In this document: positions 7,256 to 14,752 of the stretch, in pieces
Position numbering within the stretch: the stretch's first letter is position 1
Layout of the letters: every line of letters begins with the position of its first letter
Assembly: GCA_900549155.1 (NCBI GenBank)
Contig: URNF01000020.1
Span: forward strand, 1 to 26,356
Length of the DNA stretch: 26,356 nt
From: an uncultured Oscillospiraceae bacterium
GTDB taxonomy: Bacteria > Bacillota > Clostridia > Oscillospirales > Acutalibacteraceae
Reading direction: 5' to 3'
Made by a program: the position numbers and the translations under genes
The notes under the pieces: generated by a model
The model's input: the letters and a program-made list of their open reading frames with translations, nothing else
Databases searched by the model: none
Told to the model about the DNA's origin: nothing

Positions 7256-8929
7256 TTATTCCAGTGACAGGAAATAATAGTAGACCGGCTGTCCGCCCGG
7301 CACCACTGTGACCTCGATGCGGTTGCCCGCCTTTTCCGCGATGGCAGCCGCTGCGGCGTTTGCCGCTTCCTCGGTGACATCTGCACCGGCGATGAGGGTG
7401 ATGAAGCTGGTTTCCTTGCCCGCAAGGCGGCGACCGTTCAGAATGGTCTTTGCCAGTTTCACGACCGCATGCTCCACCGTTGTGTCGACAAAGGACAGCT
7501 TGCCCTCTTCCATGGCGAGAATGTCGCCCTCATGGATGTCGTGCCCCTCAAAATCGCTGTCTCTTGCGGCGAAGGTGAGAGAGCCGGTGGACACCGCTTC
7601 ATATGCCTGCCGCATGGAAACGAGGTTCTCCTCGACGCCCGCTTCGGGATCAAACGCCAGCATGGACGAAATGCCCTGCGGCACGGTGCGGGTGGGCAGC
7701 ACGCGCACGGCACGGTCGGCAAGCGGCGCTGCCTGCTCGGCGGCAAGAATGATGTTTTTGTTGTTCGGCAGCACATACACGAGTTTTGCCGGTGTCGCCT
7801 GGATGGCGTTCAGAATGTCGTCGGTGGACGGGTTCATGGTCTGTCCACCGGACACCACCTCGTCGCAGCCGAGGTCATGGAACAGCTCGGCAAGCCCGTC
7901 GCCCGCAGCGACTGCCACAAAGCCATAGGGCTTTTCCGGCTCGGCGCGCTTGTGCTCCGGCACCTGCTCACCCTGCGTCTCGCCGACCCAGCCGGCATTT
8001 TCATGCTGCAGACGCATGTTCTCCACCTTGACGGTTTCAAACTGTCCGTATTTGAGACCCTCCTGCAAAGCGTTGCCGGGGGCGTTGGTGTGCACATGCA
8101 CCTTGATGATATCGTCGTCGTCCACCACAACGACACAGTCGCCGATGGATTCGAGATAGGCGCGCAGCAAAAGCGGATCGCGGTCGTTCCCTTTATCACG
8201 TGCAACGATGAACTCGGTGCAGTATGTAAAGGTGATCTCCGCGTCGAAGCTGCCGACGACGCTCTCCTTCTTTACCTGCGTTTGTACGGATGCAGCGGTG
8301 TCCGCGCCGTCCGTGAAGATCGGTGCGCCGCCGAAGACCGCCTGCATTTCATGAATAACGACACAGAAGCCCTTGCCGCCTGCGTCCACAACGCCCGCCT
8401 TTTTCAGCGCGGGGAGCAGATCGGGGGTGCGGGTGAGCGAGGCGTCCGCCTCGGTGCAGATGGCGTCCCACACAAAAAGCGGATCGGGGTTTTCCGCCGC
8501 AGCCGCCGTGCCCTTTCCCGCCGCCTCGCGGGCGACGGTCAGAATCGTGCCCTCGGTGGGCTTCATGACCGCTTTATAGGCGGCTTCGACACCGAGCGTC
8601 AGCGCCGCAGCCAGTGCGACACCGTCGGCAGTTTCCATGTCCTTCAGCCCCTTGGCGAAGCCGCGGAACAAAAGCGACAGGATCACGCCGGAGTTGCCGC
8701 GCGCACCGCGCAGCAGCGCGGCGGAGGCGGTGGTTGCCACCTGACCGACCGTCGGATCGGAGAGCCGTGCAAGCTCTCTGGCGCCTGCGGCAATGGTCAT
8801 GGACATGTTTGTTCCCGTATCGCCGTCCGGCACCGGGAACACGTTGAGGGCGTCAACCTCCTGCTTGACGGAATTCAATCGATTGGACGCCGATATGACG
8901 GCGTCGCGCAGAGTTTTTCCCTGTATCAC
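7256..8929 (-). CDS. fakA: DAK2 domain fatty acid kinase subunit FakA (YloV)
   Basis: A 557-aa protein of the YloV/FakA family. FakA is the ATP-binding kinase subunit that phosphorylates fatty acids held by a FakB (DegV-family) protein, feeding exogenous fatty acids into membrane lipids. The N-terminal DhaL/DAK2 domain (about 5-200) carries NVFPVPDGDTGTN (29-41), whose aspartates bind the Mg-ATP. The middle domain has FTYCTEFIV, typical of FakA, and the C-terminal domain is the usual receptor-like region. No fakB is in this window. The start is GTG 8929 with GGGAGG 11-16 bases upstream. It follows the Asp23-family gene by 19 bases, the same pair order as yloU-yloV in Bacillus. Confidence 0.92.
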   Translation of the reverse strand: MIQGKTLRDAVISASNRLNSVKQEVDALNVFPVPDGDTGTNMSMTIAAGARELARLSDPTVGQVATTASAALLRGARGNSGVILSLLFRGFAKGLKDMETADGVALAAALTLGVEAAYKAVMKPTEGTILTVAREAAGKGTAAAAENPDPLFVWDAICTEADASLTRTPDLLPALKKAGVVDAGGKGFCVVIHEMQAVFGGAPIFTDGADTAASVQTQVKKESVVGSFDAEITFTYCTEFIVARDKGNDRDPLLLRAYLESIGDCVVVVDDDDIIKVHVHTNAPGNALQEGLKYGQFETVKVENMRLQHENAGWVGETQGEQVPEHKRAEPEKPYGFVAVAAGDGLAELFHDLGCDEVVSGGQTMNPSTDDILNAIQATPAKLVYVLPNNKNIILAAEQAAPLADRAVRVLPTRTVPQGISSMLAFDPEAGVEENLVSMRQAYEAVSTGSLTFAARDSDFEGHDIHEGDILAMEEGKLSFVDTTVEHAVVKLAKTILNGRRLAGKETSFITLIAGADVTEEAANAAAAAIAEKAGNRIEVTVVPGGQPVYYYFLSLE

Positions 8930-8948
8930 TGGAACACTACCTCCCGAC

Positions 8949-9302
8949 TCATTCAGCCTGCATGTTGTCAACAAAGACATTGACCTTTTTCACGGCAAGT
9001 CCGGTCGCTTCCTCAACGGTATAGCGCACCTTGTTGACAATACTTTTGGCTATTGCGGAAATATTCATACCGTACATGACGGAAATATGCAGATCTACGA
9101 TCAGGCGGTCGCCGTCGCTGCGCACACGGATGCCGTCGTCGGCAAAGGAACGCTTGAAAAACACCGAACGCAAGCCCTGACGCGGTCCGCTCTTGACCAT
9201 GGCGGTCACGCCGTAGCATGCCGAAACGGCATTTCCGACCAAATAGCGGAAATACTCCTGTGACACTTCGATCGTTCCGTAGCGGTTTTCAATGCGGATC
9301 AT
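8949..9302 (-). CDS. Asp23/Gls24 family envelope stress response protein
   Basis: A 117-aa small protein of the Asp23/Gls24 (YloU) family, about the usual length for the single-domain form. The pattern of an N-terminal strand (IRIENRYGTIEVS), a conserved alternating core (GIRVRSDGDRLIVDLHISVMYGMNI) and a closing amphipathic segment (VKKVNVFVDNM) fits the family. Members associate with the membrane or cell wall and respond to alkaline or envelope stress; the exact role is unsettled. ATG 9302 is chosen over GTG 9311 because AAAGGTG overlaps the latter. The ribosome site overlaps the stop of the upstream lipoprotein gene, so the two are likely one transcript. Confidence 0.9.
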   Translation of the reverse strand: MIRIENRYGTIEVSQEYFRYLVGNAVSACYGVTAMVKSGPRQGLRSVFFKRSFADDGIRVRSDGDRLIVDLHISVMYGMNISAIAKSIVNKVRYTVEEATGLAVKKVNVFVDNMQAE

Positions 9303-9317
9303 AAGACACACACCTTT

Positions 9318-10937
9318 CTAGTGGGTTATACCGTCATAGACCGAATAGGCTGACGGTGTGATATATGTGAGGGCGGCGTGTCCTGCCGCCATGCCCTGTC
9401 GGTAGCAAAGGGGGATATACGGCATATCGCGCGAAAAGGCTTCGACAAATTCCGCCGCCGTTTTCTCGCCCGCGCGATAGGCGGCATAGGTCTGTGCCGC
9501 TTCGCCCGCCGTGTTGACGCCGAAGGCGGCAGCCCCGCCCGATCGCAGGAACACGAAAAGGTTCATGGACGGCGTCAGCCGTATCTCGCCGATATAGAGA
9601 TCATAATTGCCGGCGCTAAGCTGCGCCTTATAGTCATCAAAGCCTGTCGGCTTTGCGGTGACCTGAAAGCCCGCCTGATGCAGCTGCTGCACCAGCGCCT
9701 TGACCAGCGCCTCGCGGCAGCGGTTGCCGCCGGCATACAGCAGGGTGAGCGGCGTATCCTTCACCGACGTTGTCATAGCCGTTTCGGCGGCGCTCGTCGC
9801 TGCCGTTGTTTTGGCAGTAGTCGCAACAGTGGTTGCCGCCGTCGTCGCACCGGCAGCACCGGCAGCACCGGTCGCGCCGGCAACGCCGGTCGCAGCAGTT
9901 GTCGTGGGGACAGTCTGTGCCGCCTGCAGCAGGGCGTTCACCTTGCCCGCCTCACTTCCCGCCGAAAAAGCGGAAAGCCCGACAGCCGGTTTCCATTTCG
10001 GGTGAAACGGCGTGATCGCGGGCAGCGCCCGTCCGGCATAGGATGAGGCGGCAAGCGCCGTGCGGTCGATCGCCGCGGAAAGCGCCTGTCGCACAGCGGG
10101 CGCGGCAAGTGCCGCGCGGCTGCTGTTGACGCCGAGATACACAAGCTGCGGCAGGTCCACCGCCGTATCCTTGGCGGATGTGCGGGGAATGTCGCCGCTG
10201 CTGAGGTCATTGAACATATAGTGAATGCTGCCTTTCTCCAGATTTTGCAGCACGGCATCATTGTCCATGAGGGAAAGCAGCTGAATTTCCTTATTCTGTG
10301 CAGCTGCACCGGCAGCGTTTTTCGCGTTTGCCGTCAGCTTCTGACCGTCCGCGTTGAAAACATACGGTCCGCTGCCGAGGGCGGCGGTCGCCGCAGCACT
10401 CGTGTCGGTCGAGCGCTTGATGATCGGGAAATACAGATTATAGCTGCCGTTCGGATCGGCAGAGGACAGCGTGAAAGTGATGACGCCGCGCTTTGCGGAC
10501 GCCGATTGCACATTGGCAAGCGCCACCTTGTAATTCGCCGACGCTTTCGCTTTGTTGAAGCTGAAGATCACATCGTCGTCGGTGACGGCGGTGCCGTCCG
10601 AAAAGGCAGCACCCTTGCGCAGCGTGACGGCGATGTGCGTGCTGTCCGTCTGCTCGGCGCTTTGCGCCAAAACGAGAACGGGCGCAAAGTCCGCACCGGG
10701 GCGCAAAAGCGGCTCATACAAAAGCGAGGAAAGACAAAGATTGAGCTGCGTCGAAGCGGAGAAGGGATCGAGTGTGTCCTCACGGTTATAGGCAAGGCAA
10801 AGCGTTTCCGGCGGCGTCACCGTCGTCCCGTCGGGATCGGTCGGCGTCGTGTCGGAAGCGGGGGGCGTCACCGTGTGACAGCCGACGAAAAAAAGCGTCA
10901 GCAACAGGCTGGAAACCAGGCACAAAACGCGTTTCAC
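9318..10937 (-). CDS. Oligopeptide-type ABC transporter substrate-binding lipoprotein (SBP family 5)
   Basis: A 539-aa lipoprotein. It has a signal sequence with lipobox FVGC (Cys20), a Thr/Pro-rich linker (21-45), then a family-5 solute-binding fold: LDPFSASTQLNLCLSSLLYEPL, VTLRKGAAFSDGTAVTDDDVIFSF, LVYLGVNSSRAALAAPAVRQALSAAIDR and the closing MPYIPLCYRQG. These proteins deliver peptides or related ligands to an Opp/Dpp permease, but no permease or ATPase gene is nearby. A 51-residue Ala/Thr/Gly tract (about 342-392) interrupts the second lobe. The start is GTG 10937 with AGGAGG 5 bases upstream; a strong promoter lies at 10964-10992. The Asp23 gene follows after 15 bases, so it heads an SBP-asp23-fakA unit. 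Confidence 0.88.
   Translation of the reverse strand: MKRVLCLVSSLLLTLFFVGCHTVTPPASDTTPTDPDGTTVTPPETLCLAYNREDTLDPFSASTQLNLCLSSLLYEPLLRPGADFAPVLVLAQSAEQTDSTHIAVTLRKGAAFSDGTAVTDDDVIFSFNKAKASANYKVALANVQSASAKRGVITFTLSSADPNGSYNLYFPIIKRSTDTSAAATAALGSGPYVFNADGQKLTANAKNAAGAAAQNKEIQLLSLMDNDAVLQNLEKGSIHYMFNDLSSGDIPRTSAKDTAVDLPQLVYLGVNSSRAALAAPAVRQALSAAIDRTALAASSYAGRALPAITPFHPKWKPAVGLSAFSAGSEAGKVNALLQAAQTVPTTTAATGVAGATGAAGAAGATTAATTVATTAKTTAATSAAETAMTTSVKDTPLTLLYAGGNRCREALVKALVQQLHQAGFQVTAKPTGFDDYKAQLSAGNYDLYIGEIRLTPSMNLFVFLRSGGAAAFGVNTAGEAAQTYAAYRAGEKTAAEFVEAFSRDMPYIPLCYRQGMAAGHAALTYITPSAYSVYDGITH
9762..9914 (-). repeat. Ala/Thr/Gly low-complexity insert inside the binding-protein gene
   Basis: Codons 342-392 of the lipoprotein encode an almost pure Thr/Ala/Gly/Val tract. 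It includes five successive Gly-X-X triplets (351-365), produced by a short 9-base tandem-like DNA repeat around 9848-9895. Thr/Ala blocks follow. The frame is kept throughout. It lies between two conserved segments of the fold, so it is probably a surface loop that expanded by slippage. Confidence 0.75.
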
Positions 10938-10963
10938 GGCACACCTCCTACACTTGTCATTTT

Positions 10964-10992
10964 AGTATAGCACTTTCTCACAAAATAATCAA
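10964..10992 (-). promoter_or_regulatory. Sigma-A promoter for the lipoprotein-asp23-fakA unit
   Basis: On the minus strand, TTGATT (10992-10987) and TATACT (10969-10964) are separated by 17 bp. Transcription would start near 10957, about 20 bases before the GTG start. Confidence 0.8.
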
Positions 10993-11005
10993 CACAAATT
11001 TGGCG

Positions 11006-11039
11006 AAAAAGCGCCCCTCCCATTTGCATGAGAGGGGCG
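11006..11039 (-). terminator. Intrinsic terminator after pnp
   Basis: On the minus strand, CGCCCCTC and GAGGGGCG (11039-11032 and 11019-11012) form a perfect 8-bp stem around a 12-base loop, followed by CTTTTT. It lies 20 bases past the pnp stop. Confidence 0.88.
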
Positions 11040-11058
11040 AAAGGGTACAGTTTATGCT

Positions 11059-13254
11059 TTAGTCGTCCTCACGGCGACGGTCGTTGCGGCGGAAACCGCC
11101 CTCACGGCGCGGACGGGACGGACGGGGTGCGTCGGAAACGTTGTTCTCCGGCGTCAGTCCCTCGACCTCGATGAGCGCGTCGCGGCGGGACAGGTTCAGT
11201 CTGCCCTGCTCGTCGATCTCAACGACCTTGACCATGACCTCATCGCCGACCGACACGACATCCTCGACCTTGTCCACACGCTTGACGTCAAGACGGCTGA
11301 TGTGCACAAGCCCTTCCTTGCCGGGCGCGATCTCCACGAACGCACCGAAGGTCATCAGACGGGTGACGCGACCCTTATAGATCGCACCGATCTCGGGATC
11401 CTTCGCGATGGTCTCCACCACCATGAGCGCACGCTTGGCATCGTCGGTGTTGAGCGCGGAGATGAACACGCCGCCGTCCTCGGAAATGTCGATCTTGCAG
11501 TTGCATTCCGCCTGGATCTTCTGAATGACGCAGCCGCCCTTGCCGATGACCTCGCGGATCTTGTCCACGTCGATCTTGGTGCTGAGCATCTTCGGTGCAT
11601 ACTTCGACAGCTCTGCGCGCGGCTCGCTGATGACCGGCGCCATCACGTCGTCCAGAATGTGGATGCGCGCCTTATAGGTCTTTTCGAGCGCTTCCTTGAT
11701 GATGGCGGGCGTGAGGCCGTGCACCTTCAGATCCATCTGGATGGCGGTGATGCCTTTCTTCGTGCCGCCGACCTTGAAGTCCATGTCGCCGAAGAAGTCC
11801 TCGAGTCCCTGAATGTCGACCATGGTCATGAAGCGGTCACCCTCGGTGATAAGACCGCAGGAGATACCGGCGACAGGCGCCTTGATCGGCACACCCGCAT
11901 CCATCAGCGCCAGCGTAGAGCCGCAGATGGACGCCTGCGAGGTGGAACCGTTGGAGGAGAGCACCTCGCTCACGAGACGGATGGTGTAGGGGAATTCTTC
12001 CACGGAGGGCAGCACCGGAATGAGTGCGCGCTCCGCCAGAGCACCGTGACCGATCTCACGACGGCCGGGACCGCGGGAGGGCTTGGTCTCGCCCACGGAA
12101 TAGGACGGGAAGTTGTAGTGATGGATATAGCGCTTTTCGGTCTGATCGTCGAGACCGTCCAGCTGCTGGGCGTCGCCGGTGGAGCCGAGCGTCGCCACCG
12201 TCAGCACCTGCGTCTGACCGCGGGTGAACATGCCGCTGCCGTGCGTGCGGGGCAGAATGCCGACCTCAGCCGCAAGCGGACGGATGTCGTTGATGCCGCG
12301 GCCGTCGACGCGCTTGCCGTCGTCCAGCAGCCAGCGGCGCACAACGTATTTCTGCAGCTTATACAGGCAATCGTCGATCTTGGCGATGTCGTCGGGATAC
12401 TGCTCGTCAAACTGCGCGTGCACTTCGTCATAGACCGGCAGCAGGCGCTCGTCGCGCACCAGCTTGTTGTCGGTGTCCAGCGCATAGCGCACCTTTTCGA
12501 TGGCAAATTCCTTGATCGCCTCGAACATTGCCGGATCGGGATCGTTGGAGGTGAAGGGGAACTTCTCCTTGCCGATCTCCTTGACGATGTCGTTGATGAA
12601 GGTCACGATCTGCTGGTTGGCTTCATGACCCGCCATGATGGCATCAAACATGGTGTCGTTGTCGATCTCGTTGGCGCCTGCTTCGATCATCGCGACCAGA
12701 TCGGCGGTGGATGCCACCGTCACGTGCATTTCGGAGCGCTTCTCTTCCTCGGCGGTCGGGTTGATGACGAACTTGCCGTCCACCATGCCCACGACCACGC
12801 CGGAGATCGGGCCGTCCCACGGGATGTCCGAAATGGCGATGGCGATGGACGCGCCGATCATTGCCGTCGTTTCCGGCTGGCAGTCCGGGTCGACCGACAT
12901 GACGGTGCAGACGATGGAAACGTCGTTGCGCATGTCCTTCGGGAACAGCGGACGGATCGGGCGGTCGATGACGCGCGAGGTGAGGATCGCCTTCTCGCTC
13001 GGGCGCGCTTCACGGCGCTGGAACGAGCCGGGGATCTTGCCCACGGAGTACATCTTTTCCTCATAGTCCACGGAAAGCGGGAAGAAGTCCACACCCTCAC
13101 GCGGCTTGGCGGAAGCGGTGACGTTGCACAGGATGGCAGTCTCACCGTAGCGCACAAGGCAGGAGCCGTTCGACAGCTGTGCCATTTTGCCGGTTTCCAC
13201 CACGAGCGGACGCCCGGCGAGCGTTGTTTCAAACTTTCTGTAATTTTCGAACAC
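11059..13254 (-). CDS. pnp: Polynucleotide phosphorylase
   Basis: This 731-aa protein is the 3'-5' phosphorolytic exoribonuclease that degrades mRNA. All family domains are present: a first RNase PH domain (from residue 1, LSVDYEEKMYSVGKIPGSFQRREARPSE), a linking helical domain, a second RNase PH domain (with TRGQTQVL and SNGSTSQASICGSTLALMDAGVP), a KH domain (GKGGCVIQKI at about 567-576) and an S1 domain (about 621-690, GAIYKGRVTRLMTFGAFVEI). The last ~25 residues are Arg-rich (RPSRPRREGGFRR) and may bind RNA or partners. The start is GTG 13254 with AGAGGAGG 8 bases upstream. It follows rpsO, a classic arrangement, but has its own promoter. Confidence 0.97.
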   Translation of the reverse strand: MFENYRKFETTLAGRPLVVETGKMAQLSNGSCLVRYGETAILCNVTASAKPREGVDFFPLSVDYEEKMYSVGKIPGSFQRREARPSEKAILTSRVIDRPIRPLFPKDMRNDVSIVCTVMSVDPDCQPETTAMIGASIAIAISDIPWDGPISGVVVGMVDGKFVINPTAEEEKRSEMHVTVASTADLVAMIEAGANEIDNDTMFDAIMAGHEANQQIVTFINDIVKEIGKEKFPFTSNDPDPAMFEAIKEFAIEKVRYALDTDNKLVRDERLLPVYDEVHAQFDEQYPDDIAKIDDCLYKLQKYVVRRWLLDDGKRVDGRGINDIRPLAAEVGILPRTHGSGMFTRGQTQVLTVATLGSTGDAQQLDGLDDQTEKRYIHHYNFPSYSVGETKPSRGPGRREIGHGALAERALIPVLPSVEEFPYTIRLVSEVLSSNGSTSQASICGSTLALMDAGVPIKAPVAGISCGLITEGDRFMTMVDIQGLEDFFGDMDFKVGGTKKGITAIQMDLKVHGLTPAIIKEALEKTYKARIHILDDVMAPVISEPRAELSKYAPKMLSTKIDVDKIREVIGKGGCVIQKIQAECNCKIDISEDGGVFISALNTDDAKRALMVVETIAKDPEIGAIYKGRVTRLMTFGAFVEIAPGKEGLVHISRLDVKRVDKVEDVVSVGDEVMVKVVEIDEQGRLNLSRRDALIEVEGLTPENNVSDAPRPSRPRREGGFRRNDRRREDD

Positions 13255-13275
13255 GAAATTACCTCCTCTGTTTTT

Positions 13276-13304
13276 ATATTAACGGAGGATTGGGCATTTA
13301 GCAA
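13276..13304 (-). promoter_or_regulatory. Sigma-A promoter for pnp
   Basis: On the minus strand, TTGCTA (13304-13299) and TAATAT (13281-13276) have a 17-bp spacer. The start would be near 13269, just ahead of the AGAGGAGG ribosome site. Confidence 0.65.
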
Positions 13305-13374
13305 TAAAACCGACGCTTTTGAAAGGCGGGAAAAGCGCCCGTTTCATCGCTAAATCCGATCGCTCCGTCACAGA

Positions 13375-13414
13375 CAAAAAACACGCAGAGGCAGGCGGAA
13401 GCTCCGCCTGCCTC
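13375..13414 (-). terminator. Hairpin after rpsO, terminator with displaced U-tract
   Basis: A perfect 12-bp inverted repeat (13388-13399 with 13403-13414) with a 3-base loop lies 9 bases past the rpsO stop. The T-run on the minus strand (13381-13375) starts only 6 bases after the stem, so termination may be partial and allow rpsO-pnp read-through. Confidence 0.65.
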
Positions 13415-13423
13415 AAAAGTGCT

Positions 13424-13690
13424 TTACTTACGCAGACCCAGTTTTTCGATCAGCGCACGGTAACGGTTGATGTCCTTCTTCTTGAGGTACACCAGCAGAT
13501 TGTGGCGATGACCGACCATTTTCAGCAGGCCGCGGTTGGAATGGTGATCCTTCTTGTGCACTTTCAGGTGCTCGGTCAGATCCTTGATGCGCTTGGTCAG
13601 AACAGCGATCTGCACCTCGGGCGAACCGGTGTCGCCTTCGTGGATCGCAAATTCCTTCATGATAGCGGTTTTCTCTTCGGGTAACATCAT
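13424..13690 (-). CDS. rpsO: Ribosomal protein S15
   Basis: An 88-aa S15, which binds 16S rRNA at a three-way junction in the platform of the 30S subunit. Diagnostic blocks are GDTGSPEVQIAVLTKRI, HKKDHHSNRGLLKMVGHR and LIEKLGLRK. Length is exactly that of the family. There are two adjacent ATG codons (13690 and 13687), and GAGGTG lies about 9 bases upstream of the first. It has its own strong promoter and a ~105-nt leader, with pnp downstream. Confidence 0.98.
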   Translation of the reverse strand: MMLPEEKTAIMKEFAIHEGDTGSPEVQIAVLTKRIKDLTEHLKVHKKDHHSNRGLLKMVGHRHNLLVYLKKKDINRYRALIEKLGLRK

Positions 13691-13795
13691 AGTCTTTCAC
13701 CTCTTCAAAAATTGCCGTATCACGCAGTACAGGGTCAATCGGAACACAGAGGCAGACGCCGCTGACCGCGAGATCGGAGCGCTGTTTTGCACAGC
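13691..13795 (-). promoter_or_regulatory. Leader of rpsO mRNA, possible S15 autoregulatory region
   Basis: The predicted transcript start near 13795 gives a leader of about 105 nt, far longer than needed for ribosome binding. S15 is known to repress its own translation in several bacteria by binding a structured leader. I see potential base-pairing but did not establish a specific S15 site, so the regulatory role is inference. Confidence 0.4.
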
Positions 13796-13801
13796 CAATA
13801 T

Positions 13802-13830
13802 ACTATACCACGCTTTTTCGCGTTTGTAAA
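13802..13830 (-). promoter_or_regulatory. Sigma-A promoter for rpsO
   Basis: On the minus strand, TTTACA (13830-13825) and TATAGT (13807-13802) are separated by 17 bp. It begins only 8 bases past the stop of the upstream isomerase gene. Confidence 0.85.
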
Positions 13831-13837
13831 GTCTTTT

Positions 13838-14602
13838 TTATTTCATGAAATGCGCATGGATGTAGTCGCTGCTCATTTTCACGCTGTCGAACGGATCGCC
13901 GGGGCAGGTGTCCTGCTCCACGACATAGTATTTCACGCCGGTTTTTTCGGCGGTCTTGATAATTTTGTCAAAATCCATGTTGCCATTGCCAACCTCGGTG
14001 ATGAACGGCTGACGTTCTTTGTTCACGCCCATGTCCTTCAGATGCAGGATGTCGATGCGCCCGGCGAGCTTTTCGATCCAGGAGCAGACGTCGCCGCCCG
14101 CATGCTGCACCCAATAGGTGTCGAGCACAAAGGACGTCTTGTCGGGGTCGAGGTTTTCAACGAGAATGTCCATCATGGTTTTGTCGCCGTCGTATTTGCA
14201 GAATTCATGACTGTGGTTGTGATAGGTAAACTTGAAGCCCTCAGGGCAGACAGCGGCGGTCAGGCGGCGCACCTTGTCGAGAAATGCCTCGATTTCCGCA
14301 ACGCACATGGTGTCGGAGAAGAAGCCGCCGATGCCCATGTTGGTCGTGCCGAGCAGGCGGTGCTCATCCATCGCTTTCTGCGGGTCGGCGAGCATGGTGT
14401 CGATGCTGCAGTGCGTGCCGCAGATCTCGATGCCTTCCTCGTGTGCGATTTTGCCGAACGCTTCACAGCCGATCGGGCAGCCGGCGGTCTGCGCCAGCGT
14501 GTAGCCCATGTCATGCAGCTTTTTGAAGGAAGCCCTTGTGTCCTCCGGCGTGTCCAGGTGGCCGCGGATGCTGTACAGCTGTAAACCGAGTTCTTTGATC
14601 AT
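13838..14602 (-). CDS. Sugar phosphate isomerase/epimerase (xylose isomerase-like TIM barrel)
   Basis: A 254-aa protein of the AP-endonuclease-2/xylose-isomerase-like TIM-barrel superfamily, annotated as sugar phosphate isomerase/epimerase. Recognisable barrel segments are LGLQLYSIRGHL (5-16), GTHCSID, FTYHNHSHEF, FVLDTYWVQHAGGD, DILHLKDM and a final YYVVEQD, which supply the usual His/Asp/Glu metal ligands. The substrate cannot be read from sequence. It has its own promoter (14638-14666) divergent from ispD, and AAAGGGAG precedes ATG 14602. No sugar transport or catabolic genes adjoin it. A 12-base palindrome (13839-13850) overlaps the stop, but no clear terminator separates it from the rpsO promoter. 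Confidence 0.86.
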   Translation of the reverse strand: MIKELGLQLYSIRGHLDTPEDTRASFKKLHDMGYTLAQTAGCPIGCEAFGKIAHEEGIEICGTHCSIDTMLADPQKAMDEHRLLGTTNMGIGGFFSDTMCVAEIEAFLDKVRRLTAAVCPEGFKFTYHNHSHEFCKYDGDKTMMDILVENLDPDKTSFVLDTYWVQHAGGDVCSWIEKLAGRIDILHLKDMGVNKERQPFITEVGNGNMDFDKIIKTAEKTGVKYYVVEQDTCPGDPFDSVKMSSDYIHAHFMK

Positions 14603-14637
14603 CGTTTTCTCTCCCTTTCGGTGGTGTTTTCAGCGCC

Positions 14638-14666
14638 AGTATACCACCCTCATTTTTGAAAAGCAA
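14638..14666 (-). promoter_or_regulatory. Sigma-A promoter for the isomerase gene
   Basis: On the minus strand, TTGCTT (14666-14661) and TATACT (14643-14638) have a 17-bp spacer. It is back-to-back with the ispD promoter, with 8 bp between the two -35 boxes. Confidence 0.8.
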
Positions 14667-14674
14667 CATTTTAT

Positions 14675-14703
14675 TTGCTTTTTTCGAAAAAATCGCGTAT
14701 ACT
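14675..14703 (+). promoter_or_regulatory. Sigma-A promoter for the ispD-asnB operon
   Basis: TTGCTT (14675-14680) and TATACT (14698-14703) have a 17-bp spacer. These are the same hexamers and spacing as the divergent isomerase promoter, giving a nearly symmetric regulatory region. Confidence 0.8.
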
Positions 14704-14752
14704 CTTTTCGATGAACCCGCCATCGGTCGATGGTGAGAAAAGGAGAAACAAC

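Noticed and set aside
7469..8983. 504-codon plus-strand frame opposite fakA
   Set aside because: Antisense to fakA with no coding signature of its own.
9841..9900. Short repeated units that might look like a CRISPR array
   Set aside because: The units are about 9 bases, lie in frame within a coding sequence, and have no spacers or cas genes.
11302..13353. 683-codon plus-strand frame opposite pnp
   Set aside because: A shadow of the highly conserved pnp gene; low-complexity Asp/His/Arg composition and no ribosome site.
13746..13758. 13-bp word shared with the tRNA flank near 23316
   Set aside because: A single short match without surrounding similarity; expected by chance in sequence of this composition.
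13839..13850. Perfect 12-bp palindrome at the end of the isomerase gene
   Set aside because: No loop and a weak AT stem, so it is unlikely to be a terminator; part of it is coding.
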